Positions 45,095 to 54,303 of a stretch of 64,000 bases of DNA are shown piece after piece. The stretch lies in contig NZ_LPUY01000135.1 in the NCBI RefSeq assembly GCF_001518015.1, positions 1-64,000 on the forward strand. The letters are read 5' to 3'. A program made the translations under genes and the position numbers. How positions within the stretch are numbered: the first letter of the stretch is position 1; each line of letters starts with the position of its first letter. Below the pieces are notes generated by a model. That model did no database searches and was not told where the DNA came from. It worked only from the letters and a program-made list of their open reading frames with translations. The DNA is from Tritonibacter horizontis (GTDB lineage Bacteria > Pseudomonadota > Alphaproteobacteria > Rhodobacterales > Rhodobacteraceae).

Positions 45095-46705
45095 CTAGGG
45101 CGCGGCGCGGATCATATCGGCGGCTTTTTCTGCGATCATCGTGACGGGCGCATGCGTGTTGCCAGAGACGATTGTCGGCATGATCGAGGCATCGGCGACC
45201 CGTAGGCCAGTGATCCCGTGCACCCGTAAGGCGCTGTCGACAACCGCCATCGGATCGTCCCCCATCCGCGCGGTGCCAACGGGATGAAAGATGGTCGTGC
45301 CCACCTGTCCTGCGGCGGCGATCAGATCTTCTGCGCTTTGCGCCTTGGGGCCGGGCAGCATTTCTTCGGGGTGATAGGGTAGCATCGCGTTGGTCTGCAT
45401 CAGTTTGCGGGCAATCTGCAAACTCTCAACGGCAACAATCCGGTCCTGTTCGGCGCTCAGATACTGTGGCCGGATCTCTGGCGCGCCCCTCACGTCCTGA
45501 CTGCGAAGATGGACGGTGCCACGGCTTTTAGGGCGCAGATTGCAGACCGATACCGTCATGCCGGGGTAGCGGTGCAGTGGCGTGCCAAAACTGTCGAGAG
45601 ACAGCGGTTGGACGTGAAATTCGATATTGGAACTGGCCTCGCGTTCAGATGAACGGCAGAAGATGCCCAATTGGCTTGGGGCCATGGCCATCGGCCCACT
45701 CCGCCGCAGCATATATTCCAGCCCAATCAGTGCCTTGCCCGCAAGGCTGGCGACACGGTCATTCAGCGTTCGCGCGCCTGTGACCTTCCAGACGGTGCGC
45801 AGTTGCAGGTGATCCTGCAGGTTCTCTCCAACGCCGGGCAGCGCATGGCGGGTCTCGATCCCATGTTGCGACAGGATCTCTGGCGCGCCGATGCCGGACA
45901 GCTCGAGGATCTGCGGCGTACCGATGGCCCCGGCGGACAGGATGACCTCGCGCCGGGCACGGGCTGTGCGAGATTGCCCCTGCAGGCTGAAACGGACCCC
46001 GGTGCAGCGCCGCCCGTCCAGCAGTATTTGTTCCACATGGGCGTTGGTGACAATTCGCAGGTTGCGGCGTTTGCGCGCTGGATCAAGGAAGGCTTTTCGC
46101 GCATTCCAGCGCAGGCCGCGGCGCTGATTGACGGGGAAATACCCGCTCCCTTCGTTATCGCCGTCGTTGAAATCCTGCGTCGGGGCAATGCCGATTTCTT
46201 CGGCCGCCTGGGACACCGTGTCGAGGATCGGCCAGCTCAATCGCTGTTGTTCCACCCGCAATTCGCCGCCTGTTCCGTGAAACTCATCCGCTGGACCCCA
46301 GTGATGTTCCGATTTGCGGAAATAGGGCAGGATGTCGTCCCATCCCCAGCCCGCGTTGCCCATCTGGCGCCATTGGTCGTAGTCCCGCGCCTGTCCCCGC
46401 ATGTAGATCATGCCATTGATCGACGAGCAGCCGCCGAGGAGTTTGCCGCGCGTATAGTTCAAAGCGCGCCCGCCAAGCCCGGTCTCGGACTCGGTCCGAA
46501 AGCACCAGTCGGATTTTGGATTGCCCATGGTGTATAAATACCCCATCGGCACATGCACCCAGAAACGATTGTCGCTGCCGCCGGCCTCCAGCAGCAGCAC
46601 GCGGCATGTCGGATCGGCGCTGAGCCGGTTGGCCATAACGCATCCCGCCGATCCGGCGCCAACCACGACATAGTCATACTCTTCTGTTTCGACTTGGTTC
46701 GTCAC
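45095..46705 (-). CDS. GMC family FAD-dependent oxidoreductase (choline dehydrogenase-like)
   Basis: A 536-residue flavoprotein. The FAD motif GAGSAGCVMANRLSADP is at about residues 16-32, YTRGKLLGGCSSINGMIYMRG is the second GMC signature, and HPVGTARMG and SGNTHAPVTMIAEKAAD supply the C-terminal active site. The usual Asn of the NTN segment is His. It oxidises an alcohol to an aldehyde or ketone. The start overlaps the FAH stop (ATGA). The gene is the distal member of the 45095-51807 minus-strand run. It converges with the lactonase gene with 5 bases between stops. Confidence 0.92.
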   Translation of the reverse strand: MTNQVETEEYDYVVVGAGSAGCVMANRLSADPTCRVLLLEAGGSDNRFWVHVPMGYLYTMGNPKSDWCFRTESETGLGGRALNYTRGKLLGGCSSINGMIYMRGQARDYDQWRQMGNAGWGWDDILPYFRKSEHHWGPADEFHGTGGELRVEQQRLSWPILDTVSQAAEEIGIAPTQDFNDGDNEGSGYFPVNQRRGLRWNARKAFLDPARKRRNLRIVTNAHVEQILLDGRRCTGVRFSLQGQSRTARARREVILSAGAIGTPQILELSGIGAPEILSQHGIETRHALPGVGENLQDHLQLRTVWKVTGARTLNDRVASLAGKALIGLEYMLRRSGPMAMAPSQLGIFCRSSEREASSNIEFHVQPLSLDSFGTPLHRYPGMTVSVCNLRPKSRGTVHLRSQDVRGAPEIRPQYLSAEQDRIVAVESLQIARKLMQTNAMLPYHPEEMLPGPKAQSAEDLIAAAGQVGTTIFHPVGTARMGDDPMAVVDSALRVHGITGLRVADASIMPTIVSGNTHAPVTMIAEKAADMIRAAP

Positions 46706-47553
46706 GATGCAGCCCTACGCACGCATTTCTGTTGCTGGACGCCCAGCCCGTCAATCTCCAGCCGCATGACCTGCCCTTCTTTCAGGAAGACCTGCGGGCG
46801 CAGGCCCAGCCCGACACCAGGGGGGGTGCCGGTGGTTACCACATCGCCGGGTTCCAGCGTCATGAAGCCGCTGAGATAGCTGACCAGGTGATCAATTCCA
46901 AAGATCAACGTCCGGGTGGAACCGGTCTGCCTGCGCACGCCGTCCACATCCAGCTGCATGTTCAGATCATGCGGGTCGGCGATCTCGTCTGCGGTCACCA
47001 GCCAGGGCCCCATGGGGGCAAAGCTGTCGTGGCTCTTTCCCTTGGTCCATTGGCCCTGCCGTTCGGCCTGCCAGGCCCGTTCGGAGACATCGTTGAGGAT
47101 CATATAGCCGGCCACATGAGACAGGGCGTCTTCTTTCGAGACGTTCTTGGCGCGGGTGCCGATGACGAATGCCAACTCAACCTCCCAGTCGACCTTCTCG
47201 GCGCCGAGGGGTAACTCTACCTCGTCATTGGGGCCTGTGATGGCGCTTGTGGCCTTCAGGAACACAATCGGCTCGCTTGGGACCTCCAGTCCGGACTCGG
47301 CGGCATGGTCGGAGTAGTTCAGCCCGATGCAGACCAGTTTCCCGACCTTGCCGACACAGGGACCGAAGCGGGGCGTGCCGGGCACGCGCGGCAGATCGGA
47401 GGGGTCAAGGGCAGCAAGCCGCTGCAGGGTTGCAGGGGCGAGGGTGCTCCCGTCGATATCACTCACCTGGTCAGAGAGGTCGCGCAGCGTACCGTCGGCA
47501 TCAATCAATCCCGGGCGTTCTTCGCCCACCTGCCCATAGCGCACCAGTTTCAT
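46702..47553 (-). CDS. Fumarylacetoacetate hydrolase family protein (2,4-diketo-acid hydrolase-like)
   Basis: A 283-residue FAH protein with KLVCIGLNYSDHAAES, metal site DWEVELAFVIG, LNDVSERAWQ and GDVVTTGTPPGVG. This subgroup includes hydrolases of 2,4-diketo-3-deoxy sugar acids (L-fuconate and L-rhamnonate pathways) as well as ureidoglycolate-type annotations. Its neighbours are a GMC oxidoreductase, a TRAP importer and a hydroxyacid dehydrogenase, so a sugar-acid route is more likely than an aromatic one. GMC translation is coupled by ATGA overlap. The 109-base gap to dctM holds a nine-base poly-C run. Confidence 0.9.
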   Translation of the reverse strand: MKLVRYGQVGEERPGLIDADGTLRDLSDQVSDIDGSTLAPATLQRLAALDPSDLPRVPGTPRFGPCVGKVGKLVCIGLNYSDHAAESGLEVPSEPIVFLKATSAITGPNDEVELPLGAEKVDWEVELAFVIGTRAKNVSKEDALSHVAGYMILNDVSERAWQAERQGQWTKGKSHDSFAPMGPWLVTADEIADPHDLNMQLDVDGVRRQTGSTRTLIFGIDHLVSYLSGFMTLEPGDVVTTGTPPGVGLGLRPQVFLKEGQVMRLEIDGLGVQQQKCVRRAAS

Positions 47554-47639
47554 GTCGTCATACCTTTTGTTTATAAGGGGTTGAGAGCAACGCTCCTGCC
47601 CGTAGGGGGTGGGGGTCGTGCTGCATCACAGGAGACCCG

Positions 47640-47648
47640 CCCCCCCCC
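47640..47648. repeat. Homopolymer run of nine C
   Basis: Nine C in a row in the dctM-FAH spacer, 15 bases after the dctM stop on the minus strand. Homopolymers this long can vary in length; here a change would alter only the spacer. Confidence 0.7.
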
Positions 47649-47662
47649 AGGGCACGGCGCTG

Positions 47663-48988
47663 TCAGTAGACCGCGATTTGCGGAAACAGGATCAACAAGC
47701 CGACGGCCAGAACCTGCAAACAGATGAAGGGCAGTAGCGATCGAAAGATCTCGCCCAGGGAAATATCGGGCGGGGTGACGCTCTTCAGGTAGAAGGCGGC
47801 CGGCCCGAAGGGCGGGGTCAGGAACGACACCTGCATGTTCATCGCAAACAGGACGCCGAACCAGATCGGATCCAGCCCGAGGTCACGGATCACCGGAACA
47901 AAGATCGGCATTGTCAGAAGTGCAATGCCGACCCAGTCCAGGAACATCCCCAGCAGGAAAAGGATCAGCATCATCACCAGAATGATCACGGTCGTGTTGT
48001 CAGAGACCCCCGTGATCAGGGACGAGATGAACTCGATCCCGCCCATCAGGTTGTAGACACCAACCAACGCGCTGGCACCGATCCCGATCCAGACAATCAT
48101 GCCAACGGTGGTCAGCGTATGACCCGCAGCGTCAAGCAACATGGCAAAACTGAATTCGCGCCGCAGAATGGTGGACAGGATCACGCCCGCGACGCCGACA
48201 GCCGAGGCCTCGGTCACGGAGGCGATCCCACCGTAGATGGACCCCAGAACGAAGAAGACCACCAGCATGGGCAGGACCAGCCCGCGCATCAGCGCCAATT
48301 GCTCGTTGCGGGGCATCTTTTCCACCACCGGAGTCGGGGCGGCATCTGGGTCTGTGTAGGAACGGTACAAAACATAGGCCACATAAAAGCTCGCCAGCAT
48401 GAAACCGGGAACGAAAGACGCCGTGAACAGCTCTCCGACCGATACATTCGCGGTCAGGCCATAGATGATCAGCACGATGGACGGGGGCACCATGGTGCCA
48501 AGCGAACCGCCGGCACAAACCACACCGATGGCCAGCCGCCTATCATAGCCCTGGCGCAACATCTGCGGCAGGGCGACAAGTCCCAGCAGGACGATTTCGC
48601 CGCCGATGATGCCGCTCATCGCTGCCAGGATGACCGCGACAAAGATCGTCTGAACCGCGACCCCGCCCCGCACCCGGCCGGCGATCAGCTTCATCGCGTC
48701 AAACAGATCGCGTGCAATCCCGGACCGGTCGAGGATCGCGGCCATTAGCACAAACATCGGTACGGAGACAAAGACGAAGGAGGTGACGAAGGAATACACC
48801 CGGCTGGTGATCAGCGGCACCGAGGCCGGCCCGAACCAGCCAAGCGCAAAAATCAGCGCCACGAGAAGCGTGACCAGTGCCAGCGGCATGCCTGTCAGCA
48901 ACAATGCGAGCAGGAGACCGAACATCACCAGCGTGCCCAGCTCGACGCCGAGGTTGCTCAGATCCGAGAGTGTAGAGAGGAATTGCAT
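47663..48988 (-). CDS. dctM: TRAP transporter large permease subunit (DctM)
   Basis: A 441-residue membrane protein with about 12 hydrophobic segments. VSVPMFVLMAAILDRSGIA, AAMSGIIGGEIVLLG and MQVSFLTPPFGPAAFYLKS are in the expected places. It overlaps dctQ (TGATG). It belongs to the larger DctM class often linked with medium-size DctQ proteins. It works with DctQ (48988) and DctP (49642) as an Na+-coupled importer. Confidence 0.93.
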   Translation of the reverse strand: MQFLSTLSDLSNLGVELGTLVMFGLLLALLLTGMPLALVTLLVALIFALGWFGPASVPLITSRVYSFVTSFVFVSVPMFVLMAAILDRSGIARDLFDAMKLIAGRVRGGVAVQTIFVAVILAAMSGIIGGEIVLLGLVALPQMLRQGYDRRLAIGVVCAGGSLGTMVPPSIVLIIYGLTANVSVGELFTASFVPGFMLASFYVAYVLYRSYTDPDAAPTPVVEKMPRNEQLALMRGLVLPMLVVFFVLGSIYGGIASVTEASAVGVAGVILSTILRREFSFAMLLDAAGHTLTTVGMIVWIGIGASALVGVYNLMGGIEFISSLITGVSDNTTVIILVMMLILFLLGMFLDWVGIALLTMPIFVPVIRDLGLDPIWFGVLFAMNMQVSFLTPPFGPAAFYLKSVTPPDISLGEIFRSLLPFICLQVLAVGLLILFPQIAVY

Positions 48989-49578
48989 CAGCCACCCGTC
49001 TTTCCGTGCCCGCGCGCCAGCCGCAGGTAGTTGAAGGCCAGCGTCAGAAACTGGCCGCACATGATGATGAGAACGAAAAACAGGAAAATCTTGACGAAGG
49101 CGGGCGCGGGTGAATTCCAGGCGCTGCCACTGGTTTCGAGATAGAGATCCCCGGAGGGACGAAAGACTGCCTTTTTGACCATGCGCCAGGCGGCCCAGGC
49201 GAAGAACCCTGTGGAGACAGCACAGGTAAGCGAGATCACGGCATCAAGAATTTGCCGCGCCCGGCCCGTAATCAGATCGTAGAGCAGCACTACCCGGATG
49301 TGCGAATTGCGGCAAACGCAGAGCAAACCGCCAAAGACAAAGGTGATCGCACTCAGGAAGGTAGAGGTCTCATGGGCCCAGGTGGTGGGCGCGTTGAAGA
49401 AATACCGCATCACCACTTCAAGCACGAGGGTCGCCATTGCCAGCAGGATCCCGATAGCAAAGAGCAGGGACACCCGGTCAATGAGCCAGCCGAGCCGCCC
49501 GGCCTGTGGAAGCGGCCGCCTGCGTTCGGCCACCGCATCGGGTATCGCCTCCTGGGCGATGTTGTCACGTTGCGCCAT
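48988..49578 (-). CDS. dctQ: TRAP transporter small permease subunit (DctQ)
   Basis: A 196-residue protein with an N-terminal cytoplasmic extension of about 30 residues and four hydrophobic segments. The DctQ signature is VVMRYFFNAPTTWAHETSTF. Its stop overlaps the dctM start by one base. A 63-base gap separates it from dctP, containing a weak AGCCC/GGGCT hairpin at 49619-49642. Confidence 0.92.
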   Translation of the reverse strand: MAQRDNIAQEAIPDAVAERRRPLPQAGRLGWLIDRVSLLFAIGILLAMATLVLEVVMRYFFNAPTTWAHETSTFLSAITFVFGGLLCVCRNSHIRVVLLYDLITGRARQILDAVISLTCAVSTGFFAWAAWRMVKKAVFRPSGDLYLETSGSAWNSPAPAFVKIFLFFVLIIMCGQFLTLAFNYLRLARGHGKTGG

Positions 49579-49641
49579 AGTTTACGTCCAGATCGTTGGG
49601 AAAAATCGGACGGACAGCAGCCCTGCCCGCCCGGAGGGGGC

Positions 49642-50664
49642 TCAGTCGAGCATGCCTTGCTTGTCCAGATAGGTGGTCAGTCGGTCATAAACCTTCTGAG
49701 CATTTTCAGACTGACCCGCGACGTTTTCCCATTGCTCCATCGCGATGGTCCGGAAACGGGCGCGCTCGCCCGTGGACCAGTTGTGCACGGTGATGTTGGG
49801 GTTGGCCTTGGCCTCGGCAAAGGCCTCGAGATCCTTGATCGACAGCTGTGCCACCATATCCGACGCAAGGTCGCGCACGGAAACGGTGAGAATCTCCTGC
49901 AGGTCCTCGGGCAAGCTGTTCCATTTGTCGAGGTTCATCGACACTTCGACCAGGGGCATGGAGTGAAAACCGGGATAAACCGGGTGATTGCCGGCGTCAT
50001 GCAATCCCTGCGCCTGGTTGGTCGAGAACACGGTGGAGTCGGCCGCGTCGATGACGCCCTTGTCCAGCGCCGTGAAAACTTCGGCATAGGGCAGGTTCAC
50101 CGGCACCGCGCCGGCAGCTGCAAACACTTGCTGGATCAACCCTTCGGGGGCACGCACCTTCAGCCCTTTAAGATCGTCGACACCCTCCAGCGGCTTCTTC
50201 GAGACAAAACCCTCAAGCCCGGTCGTAGTCGCGCCAACAAAGTGCAGGTTATAAGGGGCCTCCAGCTCGGCCATCAGTTCATTGCCGCCACCATAGCGCA
50301 TAAAGCGGAACATTTCTTCGGGCGAAGACCATGCGCCAATCGGGTTGGCGATGAGGCCAAAGGCGGGGTCCTTGCCGGAGAAATAGCTGACGTCGGTAAT
50401 GTGGCCGTCCAGAATGCCGGCGCCCACCGCGTCCTGGGTTTCATTGTATTCCACGACCGAACCCACCGGCAGCAGTTCGATTTCCACCCGTCCGCCGGTC
50501 ATGGCGCCGACGCGTTCGGTCCATTCCTTCTGGATTTGAAAGTTGGAGTTGCCCGCCGGGTCGACCGATTGGAATTTGAAAGAGAACTCCTGTGCAAACG
50601 CAGGCAGCCCCGCCGAAGCGGTCAAGATTGCCGCAGCAATCACCGTGTTGAAAATATTAGCCAT
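49642..50664 (-). CDS. dctP: TRAP transporter solute-binding protein (DctP)
   Basis: A 340-residue receptor with a signal peptide (AFA-QE, about residue 24). Segments KFQSVDPAGNSNFQIQKEW, DLKGLKVRAPEGLIQQVF (conserved Arg) and TALDKGVIDAADSTVFSTN are typical. ATG 50664 follows GGGAGGAGC; an in-frame extension upstream lacks a signal-like start. The ligand is probably a hydroxy or keto acid, judging by the adjacent D-2-hydroxyacid dehydrogenase. It is the second gene of the run from 51807. Confidence 0.92.
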   Translation of the reverse strand: MANIFNTVIAAAILTASAGLPAFAQEFSFKFQSVDPAGNSNFQIQKEWTERVGAMTGGRVEIELLPVGSVVEYNETQDAVGAGILDGHITDVSYFSGKDPAFGLIANPIGAWSSPEEMFRFMRYGGGNELMAELEAPYNLHFVGATTTGLEGFVSKKPLEGVDDLKGLKVRAPEGLIQQVFAAAGAVPVNLPYAEVFTALDKGVIDAADSTVFSTNQAQGLHDAGNHPVYPGFHSMPLVEVSMNLDKWNSLPEDLQEILTVSVRDLASDMVAQLSIKDLEAFAEAKANPNITVHNWSTGERARFRTIAMEQWENVAGQSENAQKVYDRLTTYLDKQGMLD

Positions 50665-50772
50665 TTTTGCTCCTCCCATGGATACTCTGGCATTCTCGGT
50701 CGACCTGTCCCAGGACAGGCGCAACCGTTTCCGCGACGGACTCCGCCGCGGGGTTCCTCCCTCCGGCGACAG

Positions 50773-51807
50773 CTACTCTGCTGCGATCGGGGTCTGTTTC
50801 GGGGTGTTGACGAGGTTTCGGATACGTCCCTCATTCAGGCACAACATGGCAGTTTCCACGGCGAGGCGACGGGCGTCGGCGACGCTTTCCGGGCTTGACC
50901 AGGCTGCGTGCGGCGACAGCAGCAGCCGTTCACCGACCAGCGGATCTTGGCGCCCTTCATAGGCGACTGAAACCGGGTCGTCGCTGGCGGGCGGCTCAAC
51001 CGGAAGCACATCCAATGCGGCACCGGCGATAACATTTGTCCGCAATGCCTCCAAAAGGGCAGGGACATCAACGATGGCCCCGCGCGCGGTGTTGATCAGC
51101 AAGGCCTCCGGTTTCATCCGGGCCAGCGTTTCGGCGTTGATCATGTTGCGGGTCGTATCCGTCAGCGGGCAATGCAAGCTGACAACGTCACTGATTTCCA
51201 GCAGAGCGCCGAGGCTTTCGACCCGCTGGACGCCAACCGCGATCTCGCTCCCACGGGAGACATAGGGATCATAGCACACGACGTTCAGGCCAAACCCCTT
51301 GGCCCGCAGCGCCGTTGCTGTTCCGATACGGCCAAGCCCGACAATCCCCAATGTCCGGCCACGCAACCGCCCCATCAGCGGTGCAAGCGCATGGTCAAAT
51401 CCTGTCTGAGGGGAGGCCATCAGGGCGCGATGATACGAGGTCAGGCCGCGTTTGAAGTTCAGCATCATCGCGATGGCATGATCGGCCACTTCGCTGGTGC
51501 CATAGTCTGGCGTGTTGCACACAGGGATGCCCTTCGCCGCTGCAGCCTCCAGGTCGATGTGATCAAAACCCACGCCGGCCCGAACGATGACGCGGCAACG
51601 CTCCAGCTTGTCGATCACCTGTGCGTCGATTGGCATCTCGTGCCAGACCACCAATGCATCCGCCTTGCTCCAATCCGCGTCGGGAATGGCCTCGGGGCGG
51701 CGCGCACGGTGGATGCACCAGTCCACGCCACTGCCGGCCGTCTCGCGCTCGATCGTGGCATCATCCGGGTATTGCGCGTCTGGGGTCAGCAGTTGGAACC
51801 GGGTCAT
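50773..51807 (-). CDS. D-2-hydroxyacid dehydrogenase (NAD-dependent)
   Basis: A 344-residue D-isomer-specific dehydrogenase. NAD motif GIVGLGRIGTATALRAKGFG is at about residues 151-170, substrate Arg is in NTARGAIVD, catalytic Glu in VLPVEPP, and catalytic His in SPHAAWSS. CtBP- or SerA-like phylogeny is possible. It interconverts a 2-keto acid and D-2-hydroxy acid. ATG 51807 starts at the domain boundary. It is the first gene of the minus-strand operon and is divergent from gntR (51993). The 108-base gap to dctP contains only a short hairpin (50704-50719). Confidence 0.92.
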   Translation of the reverse strand: MTRFQLLTPDAQYPDDATIERETAGSGVDWCIHRARRPEAIPDADWSKADALVVWHEMPIDAQVIDKLERCRVIVRAGVGFDHIDLEAAAAKGIPVCNTPDYGTSEVADHAIAMMLNFKRGLTSYHRALMASPQTGFDHALAPLMGRLRGRTLGIVGLGRIGTATALRAKGFGLNVVCYDPYVSRGSEIAVGVQRVESLGALLEISDVVSLHCPLTDTTRNMINAETLARMKPEALLINTARGAIVDVPALLEALRTNVIAGAALDVLPVEPPASDDPVSVAYEGRQDPLVGERLLLSPHAAWSSPESVADARRLAVETAMLCLNEGRIRNLVNTPKQTPIAAE

Positions 51808-51838
51808 GTGATGGGCTTCCTCTCTCAAAGTACACCAT

Positions 51839-51850
51839 CTAGAATTCTAG
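51839..51850. promoter_or_regulatory. Putative GntR operator
   Basis: CTAGAATTCTAG is a perfect 12-bp palindrome, 32 bases before the dehydrogenase start and 143 before gntR, in the AT-rich part of the spacer. FadR-subfamily GntR proteins usually bind short palindromes of this type; the assignment is positional. Confidence 0.55.
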
Positions 51851-51992
51851 TATGAAAACAATTTGTCAAGCACCTTCTGATGTCGTATTCGATAGGAGGG
51901 GGCGGTTCGCCCGGTTGCGGACAGGGTGACAAGGGCGTGACCCAAGTTGTGGATCTGGCTGAATTCAGGCCAAGGGTGAAAAGGAAACCAAA

Positions 51993-52688
51993 GTGTCGTT
52001 GAGCCAACAAGCGTTTGATCGCATTCAGAAAGCCATCGTTTCGGGGGCTTTGGATTTTGGCGAACGCCTCTCCGAGATGCAGATCGCGGAGGCACTTGGC
52101 ATGAGCAAGGCACCGGTCCGGACGGCCTTTTTCAAACTGCGGGATATTCGCCTCGTCAATATCGTGCCGCAGGCGGGCACATATGTCTTTTCGCCGACTC
52201 GCGCGGATGTCTTCGAGATGAGCACCTTTCGCGCGGTGTTGGAAACGGCCGGGTTGCGGCTGTCGATGGCACAGCGACCTTCCGTGGTGCAAAGCGAACT
52301 GGAAGCGACAGTCGTGGCAATGGAAAAGGCGATCGCGGACGCGGATTGGAAAGCCTATGAAACGGCGGATATGGATTTCCATCAGGTGTTTATCCGCAAC
52401 TCGTCCAACAGCTATCTGCCGCAGGCGTTTGATCTTACCGCATCCGCCATCAAGGCGCTGCGCGTGCGGCTGCAGGGCGGTGAAGGCGGGTATCGCAAGC
52501 AGTCGTATGACGAGCACAAGCTGATCCTGCACCATGTTCAGAGCCAGGATGTCGACAAAGCCACCAAGACGCTGGAAGAACATATCATGGTGATCAACTC
52601 CTCCAGTCTGGAACTACCGGCCGCCGGGACCGTGCGTTCAAAGGGTAGAACCCGCACGTTTGAAGCCTACCGGGAGCTGTTTCGCTAA
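51993..52688 (+). CDS. GntR family transcriptional regulator (FadR/FCD subfamily)
   Basis: A 231-residue regulator. The winged HTH MQIAEALGMSKAPVRTAFFK (about residues 29-48) precedes an FCD effector domain with metal-ligand style residues (ADMDFHQVFIRNS, EHKLILHHV, LEEHI). The start codon is GTG 51993, supported by AAAAGGAAACC; no ATG nearby fits. It is divergent from the hydroxyacid dehydrogenase/TRAP operon and likely controls it, probably as a repressor released by an organic acid. Confidence 0.92.
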   Translation: MSLSQQAFDRIQKAIVSGALDFGERLSEMQIAEALGMSKAPVRTAFFKLRDIRLVNIVPQAGTYVFSPTRADVFEMSTFRAVLETAGLRLSMAQRPSVVQSELEATVVAMEKAIADADWKAYETADMDFHQVFIRNSSNSYLPQAFDLTASAIKALRVRLQGGEGGYRKQSYDEHKLILHHVQSQDVDKATKTLEEHIMVINSSSLELPAAGTVRSKGRTRTFEAYRELFR

Positions 52689-52894
52689 CGGCCCTCAGGC
52701 ACGGAGCTTTGCAATCTGGAATGCCCCACGCTGTGGTGCAGGTGAACCCAGATTGGCGCTCGGACCGGCGGAGACTGGCGCGGGCCAATTCAGGGACCGT
52801 TTTGCCACCCGCCTTTGCGGATGGATTTTATCTGCTTTCCCATGGGGACCAGACGCAGTAGACGGGCTGATCCTCGGAAATTTGGAATAATAAT

Positions 52895-53440
52895 ATGGCC
52901 CAGAAATCAACCATCTATAGAGTCGAACTCTCGGTCTCCGATATGGATCGCCACTATTATGAAACCCATAAACTGACCATCGCAAAACATCCCTCGGAAA
53001 CGGATGAACGACTGATGGTCCGTATGTTGGCTTTTGCATTAAATGCCCATGAGCATCTTGAAATGGCAAAAGGTCTTTCAACGGATGACGAACCTGACAT
53101 TTGGCAGAAAAGCCTGAGTGGCGTGCTCAATGTGTGGGTGGCCCTGGGCCTGCCCAGCGAGAAAATTGTGCGTCAATCCTGCGCCAAGGCCGACCGTGTT
53201 GTCATCTACCCCTATGGTGGCAAAGCGGCAGACATCTGGTGGGAAAAGATCAAGAATTTCACCAACCGCTTTGATAATCTTCAGGTGGTCAATCTGTCTC
53301 AGACCGACACAAATGAGCTTGCCAAATTGCTAAGCCGCTCGATGAGACTGCAGGTCAACATTCAGGACGGTGAAGTGATGGTCAGCGTTGATGACAGCAT
53401 TGTCTATGTCACACCTGTTCAGTGGAAGGGTGGGGTGTAG
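52895..53440 (+). CDS. yaeQ: YaeQ family protein
   Basis: A 181-residue protein matching YaeQ from MAQKSTIYRVELSVSDMDR through WVALGLPSEKIVRQSCAKAD to VYVTPVQWKGG. The fold is a PD-(D/E)XK nuclease-like one, but no enzymatic role is established; YaeQ was reported to suppress loss of RfaH in E. coli. The gene is visibly lower in G+C and richer in AAA, TTT and ATT codons than neighbours. It is flanked by gaps of 206 and 184 bases with no partner gene. Start ATG 52895 is preceded by GGAA only. Confidence 0.88.
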   Translation: MAQKSTIYRVELSVSDMDRHYYETHKLTIAKHPSETDERLMVRMLAFALNAHEHLEMAKGLSTDDEPDIWQKSLSGVLNVWVALGLPSEKIVRQSCAKADRVVIYPYGGKAADIWWEKIKNFTNRFDNLQVVNLSQTDTNELAKLLSRSMRLQVNIQDGEVMVSVDDSIVYVTPVQWKGGV

Positions 53441-53624
53441 CGGATCAGGTTTTGACCTGGCCGTTTTCCCCTCCAAAGGATGCTGTTCCCGCAGATATGT
53501 TGCGCGCGGATCCACCTTGGCAGTTAGATGCAGTCGGATGCGGTCACAGTATCAGAGCCGACCTGGACCCATCGTGCGGCTCGGTCCAGTGCAAAAGAAA
53601 GCCAGCGCAAAGTGAAGGGGCCGC

Positions 53625-54233
53625 TCAGGCCGAAAGCAACATTTCAACCCGGCTATCCACCTCCTCCAGCATGCGCTCGCTGGACCATCCCGCACGCCCC
53701 TTGAACATATAGCCTTGCCGGATGTCAAAGAGCAGCGCCGCCCTGGATTTGGCCGGAAAATCGGGATCTAGCGTGCCTTTTTCTATTTCCCGCTCAAACC
53801 GCGCGGCGAGACGGTGTTCAGTGTCGGCAATCGCGGCTTCGACCCGCTCCGCCACCCCATCAACCTGTCCGACCGAGGCCACGACGCTGGAGGCAAGGAA
53901 ACAGCCCGTTGCGCCGCTTTCGTGCTCAGTCGCGGATCGGATGATTTCGGACAAAAAGGCACGCAGAGCTTTTTCAATATCCTCCTCCCCTTCCAGCGCC
54001 ACCAGAGGCGTGCAGGCATCCGCCGAGCAATAATAATCTATCGTCTTCAGATAGAGGCCGCGTTTGTCTCCGAACGCCGCATAAAGACTCGGGCCGGTGA
54101 TCCCCATGGCGCCGGTCAGGTCGCGCATGGAGGCACCATCATATCCCTTTTCCCAGAACACAGCCATCGCTTGAAGCAGGGCGGTGTTATAGTCAAAGGC
54201 GCGCGGGCGGCCTATTTTTTTTGTAACGTTCAA
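53625..54233 (-). CDS. TetR family transcriptional regulator
   Basis: A 202-residue repressor, GRPRAFDYNTALLQAMAVFW, HTH MRDLTGAMGITGPSLYAAFG, then a ligand-binding domain (GCFLASSVVASVG). The sensor part has Cys69 and Cys74 (YYCSADAC) and Cys111. It is divergent from the redoxin gene at 54304, with a palindrome at 54260-54281, so it very likely represses the redoxin/NTF2 pair. The cysteines make a redox or electrophile signal possible, but this is speculation. Confidence 0.92.
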   Translation of the reverse strand: MNVTKKIGRPRAFDYNTALLQAMAVFWEKGYDGASMRDLTGAMGITGPSLYAAFGDKRGLYLKTIDYYCSADACTPLVALEGEEDIEKALRAFLSEIIRSATEHESGATGCFLASSVVASVGQVDGVAERVEAAIADTEHRLAARFEREIEKGTLDPDFPAKSRAALLFDIRQGYMFKGRAGWSSERMLEEVDSRVEMLLSA

Positions 54234-54259
54234 TATGTAACTCTTGACGTTTCTGGTTT

Positions 54260-54281
54260 CTGATCATTATGTAACGATCAG
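54260..54281. promoter_or_regulatory. Putative TetR operator
   Basis: CTGATC at 54260-54265 and GATCAG at 54276-54281 form a 6-base inverted repeat with a 10-base, partly symmetric spacer. It overlaps the likely -10 region of the redoxin promoter (TTGACG at 54244-54249 is a plausible -35). Binding here would block transcription. Confidence 0.6.
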
Positions 54282-54303
54282 TACATATAGGAGATCACCC
54301 AAA

